Shown: positions 8,917-18,637, counted from the stretch's first letter. The stretch is DNA of 64,000 bases from Pseudoruegeria sp. SHC-113 (GCF_025376885.1 NZ_JAHUBR010000003.1:124001-188000); one strand, 5' to 3'. Program-made: numbers and translations. The notes: generated from the letters alone by a model not told the origin.

Positions 8917-9525
8917 TTAGCGGCGACGATCCCGGCGCGAGGACATCGGCTGGAAGGCCACGCCCACATGGGCTTCGCAATAGGGTTTGCCGGGCTGAAC
9001 GGGCAGGCCGCAGAACCAGAAATCCTCGGTGGCGGGATCGCCGATCGGCCATTTGCAGGTGCGCTCGGTCAGCTCCATGAGCGTAAGCTTCTTGGCTTTC
9101 TTCTCCACCTGGCGCACGGATTCCAGTGCTTCGGGGCTGATCTCGTTGGCCGAAGGCTGCGGAGGCAGCGGCTGGCCTGCGGGGATGATCTGCTTGCGCG
9201 CCGGGGTGGCGACCTTTTCGGCCACGGCCGGTTTGGGGGCGGGCTTCTCAGGCTTGGGCGTGGGGTCTGCTGCCGGTGCCGGTTTGGCTTCGGCCTCTGC
9301 GGGGGCTGGCTTGGCCTTGGGCGCCGGTTTCGCGGCGGGCTTTTCCTTGGCGGCTGGCTTCGCGGTGCCGCCACCGCCGGTGCGGTTGGACAGGCCCAGC
9401 CGGTGGACCTTGCCGATCACGGCATTGCGGGTCACCCCACCCAGCTCCTTGGCGATCTGGCTGGCGGACTGGCCCTCTCCCCACATCTTCTTGAGGATTT
9501 CGACGCGTTCATCGGTCCAGGACAT
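8917..9525 (-). CDS. gcrA: Cell-cycle transcriptional regulator GcrA
   Basis: A 202-residue GcrA protein. The first 45 residues (MSWTDERVEILKKMW, then GVTRNAVIGKVHRLGL) are the conserved DNA-binding domain that recognises methylated GANTC in Caulobacter. The C-terminus (ERTCKWPIGDP, FWFCGLPVQPGKPYCEAHVGVAFQP) is the sigma70-binding domain with three conserved cysteines and a histidine. The middle, about residues 50-115, is a low-complexity Ala/Pro/Lys linker, longer than in Caulobacter GcrA. ATG 9525 gives the exact family N-terminus. Target genes are chromosome-wide, so the neighbours are not informative. Confidence 0.95.
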   Translation of the reverse strand: MSWTDERVEILKKMWGEGQSASQIAKELGGVTRNAVIGKVHRLGLSNRTGGGGTAKPAAKEKPAAKPAPKAKPAPAEAEAKPAPAADPTPKPEKPAPKPAVAEKVATPARKQIIPAGQPLPPQPSANEISPEALESVRQVEKKAKKLTLMELTERTCKWPIGDPATEDFWFCGLPVQPGKPYCEAHVGVAFQPMSSRRDRRR

Positions 9526-9678
9526 CTGACTTCCTTTTCGGTCCGCACGCGCAGGTTCGGGGCTCTGGGCGCCCGGCATTTCCATCGCGTGCCTGGGAGA
9601 ATTCTGCTGACCCCCTATTTTAATCACGGAAACGCAGGATACAAGCACTTGCGACACCAAGAGAACAGGGGAATCGAG

Positions 9679-10491
9679 ATGCAGGACGCCGCAGAGCGCT
9701 ACGACATGGGCACACGCCGCTTCGGCCGGGTGAACTGGCTGGGCACGGCGACGCTCGCTAGCCGCGAAATGCGCCGCTTCCTCGGCGTCTGGACCCAGAC
9801 CCTGTTGGCACCGCTCGTCACCGCCGGGCTTTTCCTTGCGATCTTCAGCCTCGCCATCGGGCCGGCTCGGGGGGACGTGAACGGCGTGCCCTTCGCCGCC
9901 TTCCTCGCGCCGGGGATCCTGATGATGACGGTGATCCAGAACGCGTTTGCCAATACCTCCTCGTCGATCATGATCGCCAAGGTGCAAGGCAATATCGTGG
10001 ACACGCTGATGCCGCCGCTTTCGGCCGGTGAGCTGCTTGTGGGCTATCTGGCCGGCTCGATCGGGCGCGGGGTGCTCGTGGCGGTGGCGATCGGGGTGCT
10101 GATGTGGCTGGTGCTGGGCGTGGTGCCGCAGCACCCGCTCTGGGCGCTGATCTTCGTGGTGATCGGTTCGGCCTTCCTCGGCGCTTTGGGCATCGTTGCG
10201 GCGATCTACGCAAGCAAATTCGATCAGATGGCCGCGATCACAAACTTCATCATCACGCCGCTGTCGTTTCTTTCGGGGACGTTCTACTCGATCGAAAGCC
10301 TGCCGGGTCCTGTAGCCCTGCTGACGCGGTTTAACCCGGTCTTCTACCTGATCGACGGGGCGCGCTACGGGTTCATCGGGGCGAGCGATGCCAATCCTTT
10401 CTTCGGCCTGCTGGTCTGCCTCGTGGCGACCGGTGCGGTGCTTCTCCTGTGCTGGCAATGGCTGCGCAGCGGTTTCCGCATGAAAGCCTGA
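9679..10491 (+). CDS. ABC-2 type transporter permease
   Basis: A 270-residue inner-membrane protein with six predicted helices, beginning at ATG 9679. The signatures of ABC-2 exporters of the NodJ/DrrB group are present: REMRRFLGVWTQTLLAPLV at the first helix, FLAPGILMMTVIQNAF, and PLSFLSGTFYSIESLPGP near the fifth helix. It is transcribed away from gcrA from a 153-bp shared region. No ATP-binding subunit is adjacent, so the ATPase must be encoded elsewhere. Substrate unknown; possibly a polysaccharide, lipid or drug. Confidence 0.85.
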   Translation: MQDAAERYDMGTRRFGRVNWLGTATLASREMRRFLGVWTQTLLAPLVTAGLFLAIFSLAIGPARGDVNGVPFAAFLAPGILMMTVIQNAFANTSSSIMIAKVQGNIVDTLMPPLSAGELLVGYLAGSIGRGVLVAVAIGVLMWLVLGVVPQHPLWALIFVVIGSAFLGALGIVAAIYASKFDQMAAITNFIITPLSFLSGTFYSIESLPGPVALLTRFNPVFYLIDGARYGFIGASDANPFFGLLVCLVATGAVLLLCWQWLRSGFRMKA

Positions 10492-10632
10492 CGACGAACA
10501 TCTGACGGCCGCGGGGGCTTGGCCGCGCGCCTTCGCGCCGCCGGGTCGGTGGCGGACCGTTGTCGATGGCGGATCGTTAAGGCGGGCCTCATCCGCAGGC
10601 CCGGTGCCTTTCGCGGCCCGTTGCTGCCGGTG

Positions 10633-12963
10633 TTAGGCGCTTTCGCGGCGCAGGCGGTAATCCTTCGACCAGCGCGCCACGCAGTCGATCAGCGCTTGCT
10701 TGGTGAGGGGCTTGGCAAGGTGATCGTCCATCCCGGCCTCGGAGCAGAGGGCGCGATCCTCGGCCATGGCATTGGCGGTCAGGGCAATGATGGGGCAGCG
10801 GGGGCGTTTGCCGTGGGCCTCGAAGGTGCGCAGCAGGCGCGTGGCCTCAAGCCCGCCCATCACCGGCATGGAGACATCCATCAGCACCAGATCCGGCGGG
10901 AAGGCCTTGTAGGACTCGACCGCCTCGCGGCCATTCTGCGCGAGCGTGATCTCGATTCCCAGTGGCTCCAGCATCTTGCGGGTGACGAGCTGGTTCGTCC
11001 GGTTGTCCTCCGCCAGCAGGATGTGCAGTCCGGGAAATCCCTCCGGCGGCGTTTGCAGGCCGGGCTGCAATTCGGGCTGCACGGCGAGGGGGTGAGCTTG
11101 CCCAAGCGCGCGGGAAAGGACGCGGGCCAACTGCTCGGTGCGCGCGGGTTTGGGGAGGATCTCTTCCAGCCCCTCTTCCAGCAGGCGTGCGCGGATGGCG
11201 GAGGTTTCTCCGGAGGAGAGGATGATGGCCGGGACGGCGGCCAAGGCCGGGCGCTTTCGGATCTCCTTATAGAGATCCTCGCCCGAGACATCGGGCATGC
11301 AGTAATCCAGCACGAAAATGTCCGGCACCGCCCCCGCGTCCAGCAACGCGAGCGCCGCTGGCGCGCCGTCGGCCAGCGTGACATCCATCCCCCAGCGGCT
11401 GAGGCGGACATCCAGGATCCGGCGGTTCGTCTCCAGATCGTCGACGACAAGCACCTTGCGCCCTTCGAGCCCCGCCATCTCGGGGCAGGAGGACAGGTCG
11501 GGCGCGTCGCAGCGCTCGAGCGGCAAGTTCAATGTAAACGTCGAGCCGATTCCAAAGGTGGAGCGCGCCGTGACCTCACCGCCCATCAGCTGCGCCAGCC
11601 GACGGGTGATCGCAAGGCCGAGGCCGGTGCCGTCAAACCGGCGGGTCGCGTTGTTGTCCACCTGCTCGAAGGCCGCGAAGACATGTTCGATCTTGTCTTC
11701 GGGGATACCGGCGCCTGTATCCTCCACGATCAGGGCCACGGTGCCGCAGTCCGTAGGGGACGCCGTGATCAACACATGGCCGCTATCGGTAAATTTCACC
11801 GCGTTTCCAGCGATGTTGAGCAGGCACTGGCGGATGCGCGGCGCGTCCCCCAGCATCCAGACGGGGGCATCGAAATCCAGCGAGACGCAGATTTCCACGC
11901 CTTTCGCGTTGGCCACCGGAAACAGCAGCGCGGCGACGTCCTGCACGAGGGCGCGCAGATCGAAGGGGCTGCAATCAACCGTCATCTGCCCGGCTTCGAC
12001 CTTGGAATAATCGAGCACGTCGTTGATGATCTCCAGCAAGGCGGCGGAGGAGGCGTAGATCGTGTCGGCGCAGCTGCGCTGATCCTCATCCAGCTCGGTT
12101 TCGCGCAGCAGTTCCGTCATCCCCATCACGCCGTTCATCGGCGTGCGGATCTCATGGCTCATGTTGGCAAGGAAACGCCCCTTGGCGTGTTCGGCGGCAA
12201 GCGCTTCGTCGCGGGCCTTGGCAAGGGCGACATTGGTGACTTTCAGGTGCCGTTGGGAGAGGGCGATGGCCCCCAGCGGAATCAGGAAGGCAGCGATCAT
12301 CACGGCGGCAATGATGGCGCTCAGCCGGTGGAATGCCGCCGCGGCCCTCGGGTGGCTTGCGGAAATGTCGGTATAGATTTCGGCCGTCCCCGCGGGCTGC
12401 CCGTTCAGGAAGAGCGGCACGTAGGTTTCGGCGTAGTGGTCAGGGCGATCGGCCCGGTCGCGGCCATCGCCGATACTGGTGTGGGCGCGCCCCGCGGCAA
12501 TGGCGGCGGCAGCCGTCGGGCTGTGGCTGCCCAGATCCGCCGCGGGCTCAGGCGAGCCGATGGTGTCTGACAGGAACACAAGCGTGCCATTGGCATCGAA
12601 CAGTTTGAAACGAAAGACATCATCCGCCGCAAGCTCCGCGCCAAGAATGGCTTGCAGGTGATCGGGGAAAGCCCCTTCGGTGATGAGCAAGGCGAGGCCG
12701 TCTGGTGCCCCGGTGCTCGCGTGGCTGTGGCTGTGCCCTTCATGCCCATGCCCCCCATGCGCGTGCCCACTCTGATCCTCCTGCGCGCCCTCTGCGGCGG
12801 CCAAAAGCTGTTCGGAGGTGTGCTCCACCCAGGCCTTGGCCCGGTGCTCGGCAAGGGCCGCGAGCGTGCGCCCGGCCATGCGCTCTGTTTGCCAGACGCT
12901 GATGAAGAGGGCACCGACAAGCGCGATGGCAGACAAGACGATCAGCAGCGCGGGGCGGTTCAT
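10633..12963 (-). CDS. Hybrid sensor histidine kinase with two receiver domains and a His-rich periplasmic segment
   Basis: A 776-residue membrane kinase. Helix 1 spans about residues 4-24 and helix 2 about 214-236, bounding a periplasmic sensor region of about 190 residues. Residues 67-81 contain seven histidines in alternation with Gly, Ala, Glu and Ser, a likely metal-binding stretch. The cytoplasmic part has the HisKA box [15 protein letters not shown] (His270), an HATPase domain with N-box [12 protein letters not shown] and DTGAGI/GTGLGL boxes, then REC1 (Asp553 in VLDYCMPD) and REC2 (Asp696 in LMDVSMP). No Hpt domain is present, so it probably passes phosphate to a separate Hpt protein. 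It is monocistronic; no response regulator is adjacent. Confidence 0.93.
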   Translation of the reverse strand: MNRPALLIVLSAIALVGALFISVWQTERMAGRTLAALAEHRAKAWVEHTSEQLLAAAEGAQEDQSGHAHGGHGHEGHSHSHASTGAPDGLALLITEGAFPDHLQAILGAELAADDVFRFKLFDANGTLVFLSDTIGSPEPAADLGSHSPTAAAAIAAGRAHTSIGDGRDRADRPDHYAETYVPLFLNGQPAGTAEIYTDISASHPRAAAAFHRLSAIIAAVMIAAFLIPLGAIALSQRHLKVTNVALAKARDEALAAEHAKGRFLANMSHEIRTPMNGVMGMTELLRETELDEDQRSCADTIYASSAALLEIINDVLDYSKVEAGQMTVDCSPFDLRALVQDVAALLFPVANAKGVEICVSLDFDAPVWMLGDAPRIRQCLLNIAGNAVKFTDSGHVLITASPTDCGTVALIVEDTGAGIPEDKIEHVFAAFEQVDNNATRRFDGTGLGLAITRRLAQLMGGEVTARSTFGIGSTFTLNLPLERCDAPDLSSCPEMAGLEGRKVLVVDDLETNRRILDVRLSRWGMDVTLADGAPAALALLDAGAVPDIFVLDYCMPDVSGEDLYKEIRKRPALAAVPAIILSSGETSAIRARLLEEGLEEILPKPARTEQLARVLSRALGQAHPLAVQPELQPGLQTPPEGFPGLHILLAEDNRTNQLVTRKMLEPLGIEITLAQNGREAVESYKAFPPDLVLMDVSMPVMGGLEATRLLRTFEAHGKRPRCPIIALTANAMAEDRALCSEAGMDDHLAKPLTKQALIDCVARWSKDYRLRRESA

Positions 12964-13256
12964 ACGGCACTCCTTCCTTACAGATGGGGCGCAGCATGCC
13001 GCCTTTGCCTTTACAAAGGGTCAACGCGCGCGGGGCGATAATCCGGCTTCCCAAAGGGCACCCAAGGCGCTATGAGCGTCGCATGACAACTTGCGCCGCA
13101 TATTTCCCGCTCCGACGCCGAGGCTGATGCCTTTCGGCGCCACTTGCGCATTTGTCTTGCTGCCAGCGTGCAGCCCCCGCCCCCCCTGATTGACTTGATC
13201 CCTGCGATCATGCACCACACACGCTCCATACGGGCTATTTCCAAAGGGTTACGACC

Positions 13257-14447
13257 ATGATCCCCACCGTTCTGCCGACCTATTCCCGCGCGCCGCTCTC
13301 CTTCGTGAAGGGCGAAGGCAGCTGGCTGATCGAGGCGGACGGACGACGCTTTCTGGATTTGGGCGCGGGCATCGCGGTGAACGCGCTGGGCCATGCGCAT
13401 CCGGCGCTGGTAGAGGCGGTCACGAAGCAGGCGCAAAACCTCTGGCATGTCTCGAACCTCTACAAGATCCCGCAGCAGCAGGCGCTGGCGGACAAGCTGG
13501 TGGAACACACCTTCGCCGATACTGCTTTCTTCACCAACTCGGGCACGGAAGCCTGTGAACTGGCGGTGAAAATGGCGCGGAAGTACTTCTACGAGAAGGG
13601 CCAGCCCGAGCGCGTGAACATCGTGACGTTTGAGGGCTCCTTCCATGGCCGTTCCTCCGCCGGGATCGCGGCGGCGGGTTCGGAGAAGATGACGAAGGGC
13701 TTCGGCCCCCTGCTTCCGGGCTTCATCCACCTGCCCTTCGGCGATCACGAGGCCGTTGCGACGGCGATGAATGACACCGTGGCCGCGATCCTCGTGGAGC
13801 CGGTGCAGGGCGAAGGCGGCATCCGCCCGCTGCCGGACGTCTGCCTCAAGGGCTTGCGCGATCTCTGCGATGAGCACGGCGCGCTCCTGATCTTTGACGA
13901 GGTGCAATGCGGCGTGGGCCGGACGGGCAAGCTCTTTGCCCATGAATGGGCCGGGATCGAGCCCGATATCATGATGGTGGCCAAGGGCATCGGCGGCGGC
14001 TTCCCGCTGGGCGCGGTGCTGGCCACCGAAGAGGCTGCCTCCGGCATGACGGCTGGCACCCATGGCTCCACCTATGGCGGCAACCCGCTGGCCTGTGCCG
14101 TGGGCGGTGCCGTGATGGACATCATCGCCACGCCCGAATTTCTGGCCGAGGTGAACCGCAAGGCCGGGCTGATGCGCCAGAAGCTCGAAGGGCTTGTGGC
14201 CGCGCATCCCGAGGTGTTCGAGGCGGTGCGTGGATCCGGGCTGATGCTGGGGCTCAAGTGCAAGGCGGTGAATACTGCCGTTGTTTCAGCGGCTTACGGT
14301 CAGGAACTGCTGGTTGTGCCGGCCGCCGACAACGTGGTGCGCCTGCTGCCGCCGCTGACCATCACCGATGAAGAGATTTCCGAGGCCGTGGCCCGGCTCG
14401 ACGCTTCCGCCAATGCCGTGGAAGCCGAGCTCGCTGCCGCGACCTGA
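13257..14447 (+). CDS. argD: Acetylornithine aminotransferase
   Basis: A 396-residue class-III PLP aminotransferase. Characteristic stretches are [38 protein letters not shown], the PLP aspartate in [15 protein letters not shown], and the Schiff-base lysine in [16 protein letters not shown]. It converts N-acetylglutamate semialdehyde to N-acetylornithine in arginine synthesis and may also act on succinyl-diaminopimelate. It is 19 bases upstream of argF, a pairing common in alphaproteobacteria, which favours ArgD over other class-III enzymes. Confidence 0.93.
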   Translation: MIPTVLPTYSRAPLSFVKGEGSWLIEADGRRFLDLGAGIAVNALGHAHPALVEAVTKQAQNLWHVSNLYKIPQQQALADKLVEHTFADTAFFTNSGTEACELAVKMARKYFYEKGQPERVNIVTFEGSFHGRSSAGIAAAGSEKMTKGFGPLLPGFIHLPFGDHEAVATAMNDTVAAILVEPVQGEGGIRPLPDVCLKGLRDLCDEHGALLIFDEVQCGVGRTGKLFAHEWAGIEPDIMMVAKGIGGGFPLGAVLATEEAASGMTAGTHGSTYGGNPLACAVGGAVMDIIATPEFLAEVNRKAGLMRQKLEGLVAAHPEVFEAVRGSGLMLGLKCKAVNTAVVSAAYGQELLVVPAADNVVRLLPPLTITDEEISEAVARLDASANAVEAELAAAT

Positions 14448-14466
14448 GACAGGACTGGATAGGGAC

Positions 14467-15393
14467 ATGACGCATTTTCTGGACATCAACGCCACCGCGC
14501 CGGACGATCTGAAGGCGATGATCGCCTCCGCCAAGGCGATGAAAACCGCGCGCAACGGCGCGCCCAAGGGCGTGCCGGACGCCGAGCTTCCGCTCGACGG
14601 ATGCATGGTCGCGCTGATCTTCGAGAAGCCCTCCACCCGCACGCGCATCTCTTTCGATGTGGGCGTGCGCCAGATGGGCGGGCAGACGATGGTGTTGTCG
14701 GGCAGCGACATGCAGCTGGGCCACGGCGAAACCGTCGCCGACACCGCCCGCGTGCTCAGCCGCTATGTGGATCTGATCATGATCCGCACCTTCGAGGAAG
14801 CCACGCTTCTGGAGATGGCGGAATATGCCGATGTGCCGGTGATCAATGGGCTGACGAACCGCAGCCACCCCTGTCAGATCATGGCCGACATCCTGACCTA
14901 CGAGGAGCATCGCGGCTCCATCGCGGGCAAAAAGGTTGTGTGGTCGGGCGATGGCAACAATGTCTGCGCCTCTTTCATCCATGCCGCCGGGCAGTTTGGC
15001 TTCGATCTGGTGTTCACCGGCCCGCCGGTGCTGGATCCGGAGGCCGGTTTCATGCAGGAGGCGCGCGACAAGGGCGTTTCGATCACCATCGAGCGCGATC
15101 CCTACCGCGCGGTGGCCGGTGCCGATCTGGTGGTGACAGACACATGGGTCTCCATGCACGATCAGCCGAGCGCGCGGGAGCGCCGCCACAACCTGCTGCG
15201 CCCCTATCAGGTCAACGAAGAGCTGATGCGCCACGCCAAGCCGGACGCGCTTTTCATGCACTGCCTGCCCGCCCACCGCGAGGAAGAGGCGACAAGCGCG
15301 GTGATGGACGGGCCGAACTCGGTGATCTTTGATGAGGCCGAGAACCGTCTGCACGCCCAGAAGGCCATCATGCGCTGGTGCGTGGGCCGCTAG
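14467..15393 (+). CDS. argF: Ornithine carbamoyltransferase
   Basis: A 308-residue anabolic ornithine transcarbamylase. The carbamoyl-phosphate motif [15 protein letters not shown], the helix [15 protein letters not shown], and the ornithine loop [12 protein letters not shown] are all intact. ATG 14467 gives the standard N-terminus MTHFLDI. It forms citrulline from ornithine and carbamoyl phosphate. It is co-transcribed with argD and followed by a strong terminator starting about 32 bases after its stop. Confidence 0.96.
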   Translation: MTHFLDINATAPDDLKAMIASAKAMKTARNGAPKGVPDAELPLDGCMVALIFEKPSTRTRISFDVGVRQMGGQTMVLSGSDMQLGHGETVADTARVLSRYVDLIMIRTFEEATLLEMAEYADVPVINGLTNRSHPCQIMADILTYEEHRGSIAGKKVVWSGDGNNVCASFIHAAGQFGFDLVFTGPPVLDPEAGFMQEARDKGVSITIERDPYRAVAGADLVVTDTWVSMHDQPSARERRHNLLRPYQVNEELMRHAKPDALFMHCLPAHREEEATSAVMDGPNSVIFDEAENRLHAQKAIMRWCVGR

Positions 15394-15424
15394 GCGCGGC
15401 TGACCTGACGGCCATCTTGCCAAA

Positions 15425-15467
15425 CAAGGGCCCTCCCGTGCAGGTTGCGTAAGGGAGGGCCTTTTTG
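15425..15467 (+). terminator. argF terminator that contains the panE-like gene's ribosome binding site
   Basis: AAGGGCCCTCCC, an intervening segment and GGGAGGGCC followed by TTTTT form a GC-rich hairpin with a T tract. The 3' arm GGGAGGG is also the only Shine-Dalgarno-like sequence before ATG 15469, which begins two bases after the T tract. Confidence 0.85.
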
Positions 15468-15468
15468 C

Positions 15469-16461
15469 ATGAAAATCACTGTTGCCGGTGCCGGAGCGAT
15501 CGGCTGTTTCACGGGCGGGCTTCTGGCGCGCGGCGGCCATGACGTCACGCTTCTGGGGCGCGCGCGCGTATTGGAGCCGATCGCGGCGGAGGGGCTGGAG
15601 CTCACCGATTACACCGGGCTTTCGGCGCATCTGCCGCCTGAGGCGCTTACGCTTTCCACAGATCCTGCCTGCCTTGGCGCGGCGGATCTGGTGATTGTCG
15701 CGGTGAAAACCGGTGCGACAGCCGAAATGGCCGCCGCCATTGCCGCCCATGCGCCTCAGGCTGCGCCGGTGATTTCCTTCCAGAACGGGCTGGAGAGCGC
15801 AGCCACCCTGCGCGCCTCCCTGCCCGGGCGCGACCTGCGTGCGGCGATGGTGCCGTTCAACGTTGTGTCGCCCTCGCCTGCGCGCTTCCACCGCGCCACC
15901 TCGGGCGAGATCGTGATCGAGGCCGGCCCCGGCGCGCTGGCCAATGCACTTTCCGTGGAAGGGCTGACTGTGCTCGAAAGCGCCCAGATTGTCGATGTGC
16001 AATGGGGCAAGCTGTTGATCAACCTCACCAATGCGCTCAACGCGCTTTCCGGGCTGACCTTGCAGCAGATGCTTTTGGACCGCCGTTGGCGGCGGCTGAT
16101 GGCGGATCAGATGGCGGAGGCCATGGCGGTGCTGAAAGCCGCCGGGATCGGCTTCAAGCCGCAGGCCCCGTTGCCGCCGGGCCTGATCCCGCCGCTGCTG
16201 CGCCTGCCCACGCCGTTGTTCAAGCGCATCGCGGCGCAGATGCTGACGATTGACCCCGAGGCACGCACCTCCATGGCCTATGATCTGGCCGATGGGCGCG
16301 CCACGGAAATCGACGCCCTGCAGGGCGAGATCCTGCGGCTGGCGCGGGAGACAGGCGTGCAAACCCCGCTCACCGCCCGCATCGCCGCGCGGCTGGCGCG
16401 GGCGGAGGCGGCGGGTAAGGGCTCGCCCGAACTGGATCCGGGCGAGCTTGAAAATGGCTGA
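15469..16461 (+). CDS. 2-dehydropantoate 2-reductase family protein
   Basis: A 330-residue NADPH-dependent ketopantoate-reductase-type enzyme. The Rossmann motif GAGAIGCFTGGLLA opens the protein at residue 7, so ATG 15469 is firmly placed. Further family features are FQNGLES and the C-terminal KLLINLTNALNAL helix with the catalytic lysine. It would reduce 2-dehydropantoate to pantoate for coenzyme A synthesis, but the PanE/ApbA superfamily has several paralogues with other 2-oxoacid substrates, so the symbol is withheld. Its start codon sits directly behind the argF terminator. Its stop is 3 bases from the stop of the convergent hemN. Confidence 0.85.
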   Translation: MKITVAGAGAIGCFTGGLLARGGHDVTLLGRARVLEPIAAEGLELTDYTGLSAHLPPEALTLSTDPACLGAADLVIVAVKTGATAEMAAAIAAHAPQAAPVISFQNGLESAATLRASLPGRDLRAAMVPFNVVSPSPARFHRATSGEIVIEAGPGALANALSVEGLTVLESAQIVDVQWGKLLINLTNALNALSGLTLQQMLLDRRWRRLMADQMAEAMAVLKAAGIGFKPQAPLPPGLIPPLLRLPTPLFKRIAAQMLTIDPEARTSMAYDLADGRATEIDALQGEILRLARETGVQTPLTARIAARLARAEAAGKGSPELDPGELENG

Positions 16462-16464
16462 AGC

Positions 16465-17820
16465 TTATACCGCGCTGGAGTGCCCGGCGCGGGACAGATC
16501 GTAGGCGTCAAAGGCGCGGGCGACCATGCGGGTGAGCGGGCGCCCTTCGGGCAGGATGTCGAGCCGCCCATCGGCAAAGCGCACGAAGCCGGGGAATTGC
16601 GCGGCAACCTCGGCGCACCAGCGGGACACATCGCTGCGCGATGCGCCGGGCAGGGCGGCGACCTCGGCAACAGAGACGCTGAAATCGCACATCAGTGCTT
16701 CGATCATGCGGCCCCGGATCACGTCCACCTTCGAGAAGCGATGCCCGCGCGCGGTGGAATATTGCCCCTCGCGGATTTTCTGGGTGTGAGCCGAAGTGGC
16801 CGGTGCGTTCTGCGCGTAGCCCTGAGGGAAGCGCGAGATCGAGGAGGCCCCGACACCGATCAGAACCTCGGCGGTGTCATCGGTGTAGCCCTGGAAATTC
16901 CGCTTCAGACGGCCCGAGCGCTGCGCGGTTTCCAGCCCGTCGCCCTTCACGGCGAAATGGTCGATGCCGATCTCGGCGTAGCCGTCCCAGACGAACAGCT
17001 CGCGGGCGGTTTCAAAAAGGCCGAGCCGCTCCTGCGGGGTGGGCAGGGCATCGGAGGGGATCATGGATTGCCGTTTGGCCATCCAGGGCACATGGGCATA
17101 GCCGTAAAGCGCCACGCGGTCCGGCGAGAGCGAGAGCAGCTTCTGCACCGAATCTGCGATGCGGCTGTCGGTTTGGTTGGGCAGACCGTAGAGGATATCG
17201 GCGTTCAGGCTCAGCACGCCAAGGGCGCGCAACCCGTTCACGGCGGCCTCGGTGATCTCGTAGCTTTGCTCGCGCCCGATGATCTTCTGGATCTCCGGGT
17301 CGAAATCCTGCACGCCGATGCTGGCGCGCGTCATCCCTGCGGCGGCGAGCGCATCGAGCCGGCCGTCGTCGATCTCGTTCGGGTCGATCTCCACCGAGAA
17401 TTCCGCATTCGGCCCGAGCGGCAGGAAGCTGTAGATCGCCTCGGTCAGTTCGGTCAGCATCGCGGCGGGCAGGAGCGTAGGGGTGCCGCCGCCGAAGTGC
17501 AGCCGCGACAGCGTCACGCCTGCGGGCAGATCGCGGGCCAGCAGGTCCAGCTCGGCCTTGAGCGTGTCGAGATAGGCGCGCAGGGGCGAATTGGTGCTGG
17601 TGCCCTGCGTGCGGCAGGCGCAGAACCAGCATAGCCGCCGGCAGAAAGGCACATGGACATAGAGCGAAATGGCGTTGCCCGCCGGGATCGCCTCGATCCA
17701 TTGCCGGAAATCCCCGCCGCGCACGTCATTGGCGAAATGCGGCGCTGTCGGGTAGCTGGTGTAACGCGGCACTTTGGCGTCAAAAAGCCCGAGCCGTGCG
17801 AGTTGTGTCTGCTGTTCCAT
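16465..17820 (-). CDS. hemN: Oxygen-independent coproporphyrinogen III dehydrogenase
   Basis: A 451-residue radical-SAM enzyme that oxidatively decarboxylates coproporphyrinogen III without oxygen. The cluster motif CRRLCWFCAC has the C-x3-C-x2-C-x-C spacing of true HemN, as opposed to HemW. Other features are PRYTSYPTAPHF near the N-terminus, the SAM glycine motif HFGGGTPTLL and the C-terminal HemN domain. ATG 17820 is preferred; an in-frame extension to 17856 would overlap the FNR site. The only upstream element is an FNR box centred 42 bases before the start, so FnrL activation under low oxygen is very likely. Confidence 0.95.
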   Translation of the reverse strand: MEQQTQLARLGLFDAKVPRYTSYPTAPHFANDVRGGDFRQWIEAIPAGNAISLYVHVPFCRRLCWFCACRTQGTSTNSPLRAYLDTLKAELDLLARDLPAGVTLSRLHFGGGTPTLLPAAMLTELTEAIYSFLPLGPNAEFSVEIDPNEIDDGRLDALAAAGMTRASIGVQDFDPEIQKIIGREQSYEITEAAVNGLRALGVLSLNADILYGLPNQTDSRIADSVQKLLSLSPDRVALYGYAHVPWMAKRQSMIPSDALPTPQERLGLFETARELFVWDGYAEIGIDHFAVKGDGLETAQRSGRLKRNFQGYTDDTAEVLIGVGASSISRFPQGYAQNAPATSAHTQKIREGQYSTARGHRFSKVDVIRGRMIEALMCDFSVSVAEVAALPGASRSDVSRWCAEVAAQFPGFVRFADGRLDILPEGRPLTRMVARAFDAYDLSRAGHSSAV

Positions 17821-17855
17821 ACCTGTAGCGTTAGGCGATCCCGCTTCGGGCAACA

Positions 17856-17869
17856 TTGATCAAGATCAA
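17856..17869. promoter_or_regulatory. FNR box shared by hemN and fnrL
   Basis: TTGATCAAGATCAA is a perfect TTGAT-N4-ATCAA site in the 58-bp gap between the divergent starts. Its centre is about 42 bp from the hemN ATG and about 16 bp from the fnrL ATG. These positions suit activation of hemN and repression of fnrL by FnrL itself. Confidence 0.92.
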
Positions 17870-17878
17870 CCAACGCGC

Positions 17879-18628
17879 ATGATGAACCTTCAGAGCCTGA
17901 CCTCGCCGCATGTCCAGTGTGGCAGCTGCCCGATCCGCCATCGCGCCGTCTGCGCCCGCTGTGACGCCGACGAGTTGGAGGTGCTGGACGGCATCAAGTA
18001 TTACCGTAAATACGACGCCGGGCAGACGGTTGTCTGGGCGGGAGATGAGGTGGATTTCGTGGGCAGCGTCGTGTCGGGCGTGGCTTCGTTGGCGCAGACG
18101 ATGGAAGACGGCCGCCGCCAGATGGTGGGCCTGCTGTTGCCGTCGGATTTCGTGGGCCGCCCCGGGCGTGCCGTGGCCACCTATGACGTGACGGCCACCA
18201 CCGATCTGATGATGTGCTGCTTCCGCAAGGGGCCGTTCGAGAAGATGATGCAGGAGACCCCGCACATCAGCCAGCGCCTGCTGGAGATGACGCTCGACGA
18301 GCTCGACGCGGCGCGGGAGTGGATGGTGATCCTTGGCCGCAAGACAGCCAAGGAGAAAATCGCGAGCCTGCTGGCGATCTTTGCCCGCCGCAACACGCTG
18401 CTCACCGGGGGCGCGGCCGCCGGGCGCATCGTGGTGGATTTGCCGCTCACGCGCGAGGCGATGGCCGACTACCTTGGCCTGACGCTGGAAACCGTGAGCC
18501 GCCAGATCTCGGCCTTGCGCAAGGAGGGCGTGATCGAACTGGAAGGCAAGCGCCACGTCATCATTCCCGATTTCGACCGTTTGCTGGGCGAAACCGGGGA
18601 TGATTCTGACGGCGGTTTCTACGACTGA
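17879..18628 (+). CDS. fnrL: Oxygen-sensing Crp/Fnr-family regulator FnrL
   Basis: A 249-residue FNR-type regulator. The N-terminal cysteines Cys14, Cys17, Cys25 and Cys28, with Cys113/Cys114 in the sensor domain, can supply the four ligands of an oxygen-labile 4Fe-4S cluster. The helix-turn-helix LTREAMADYLGLTLETVSRQ contains the ExxSR recognition residues for TTGAT half-sites. Two consecutive ATG codons (17879, 17882) serve as possible starts, and no clear SD precedes them. It lies between hemN and the cco cluster, the arrangement known in Rhodobacter. It should control hemN, usp, ccoNOQP and ccoGHIS through the boxes listed here. Confidence 0.95.
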   Translation: MMNLQSLTSPHVQCGSCPIRHRAVCARCDADELEVLDGIKYYRKYDAGQTVVWAGDEVDFVGSVVSGVASLAQTMEDGRRQMVGLLLPSDFVGRPGRAVATYDVTATTDLMMCCFRKGPFEKMMQETPHISQRLLEMTLDELDAAREWMVILGRKTAKEKIASLLAIFARRNTLLTGGAAAGRIVVDLPLTREAMADYLGLTLETVSRQISALRKEGVIELEGKRHVIIPDFDRLLGETGDDSDGGFYD

Positions 18629-18637
18629 CGCGCGCCG

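Noticed and set aside
10519-12570. Open frame of 683 codons on the plus strand
   Set aside because: Antisense to the histidine kinase, with no recognisable motif and a Gly/Arg/Gln-rich composition.
16465-17856. hemN start at 17856 instead of 17820
   Set aside because: The longer start would use a codon overlapping the FNR box and adds 12 residues not needed by the family; ATG 17820 gives the standard N-terminus.
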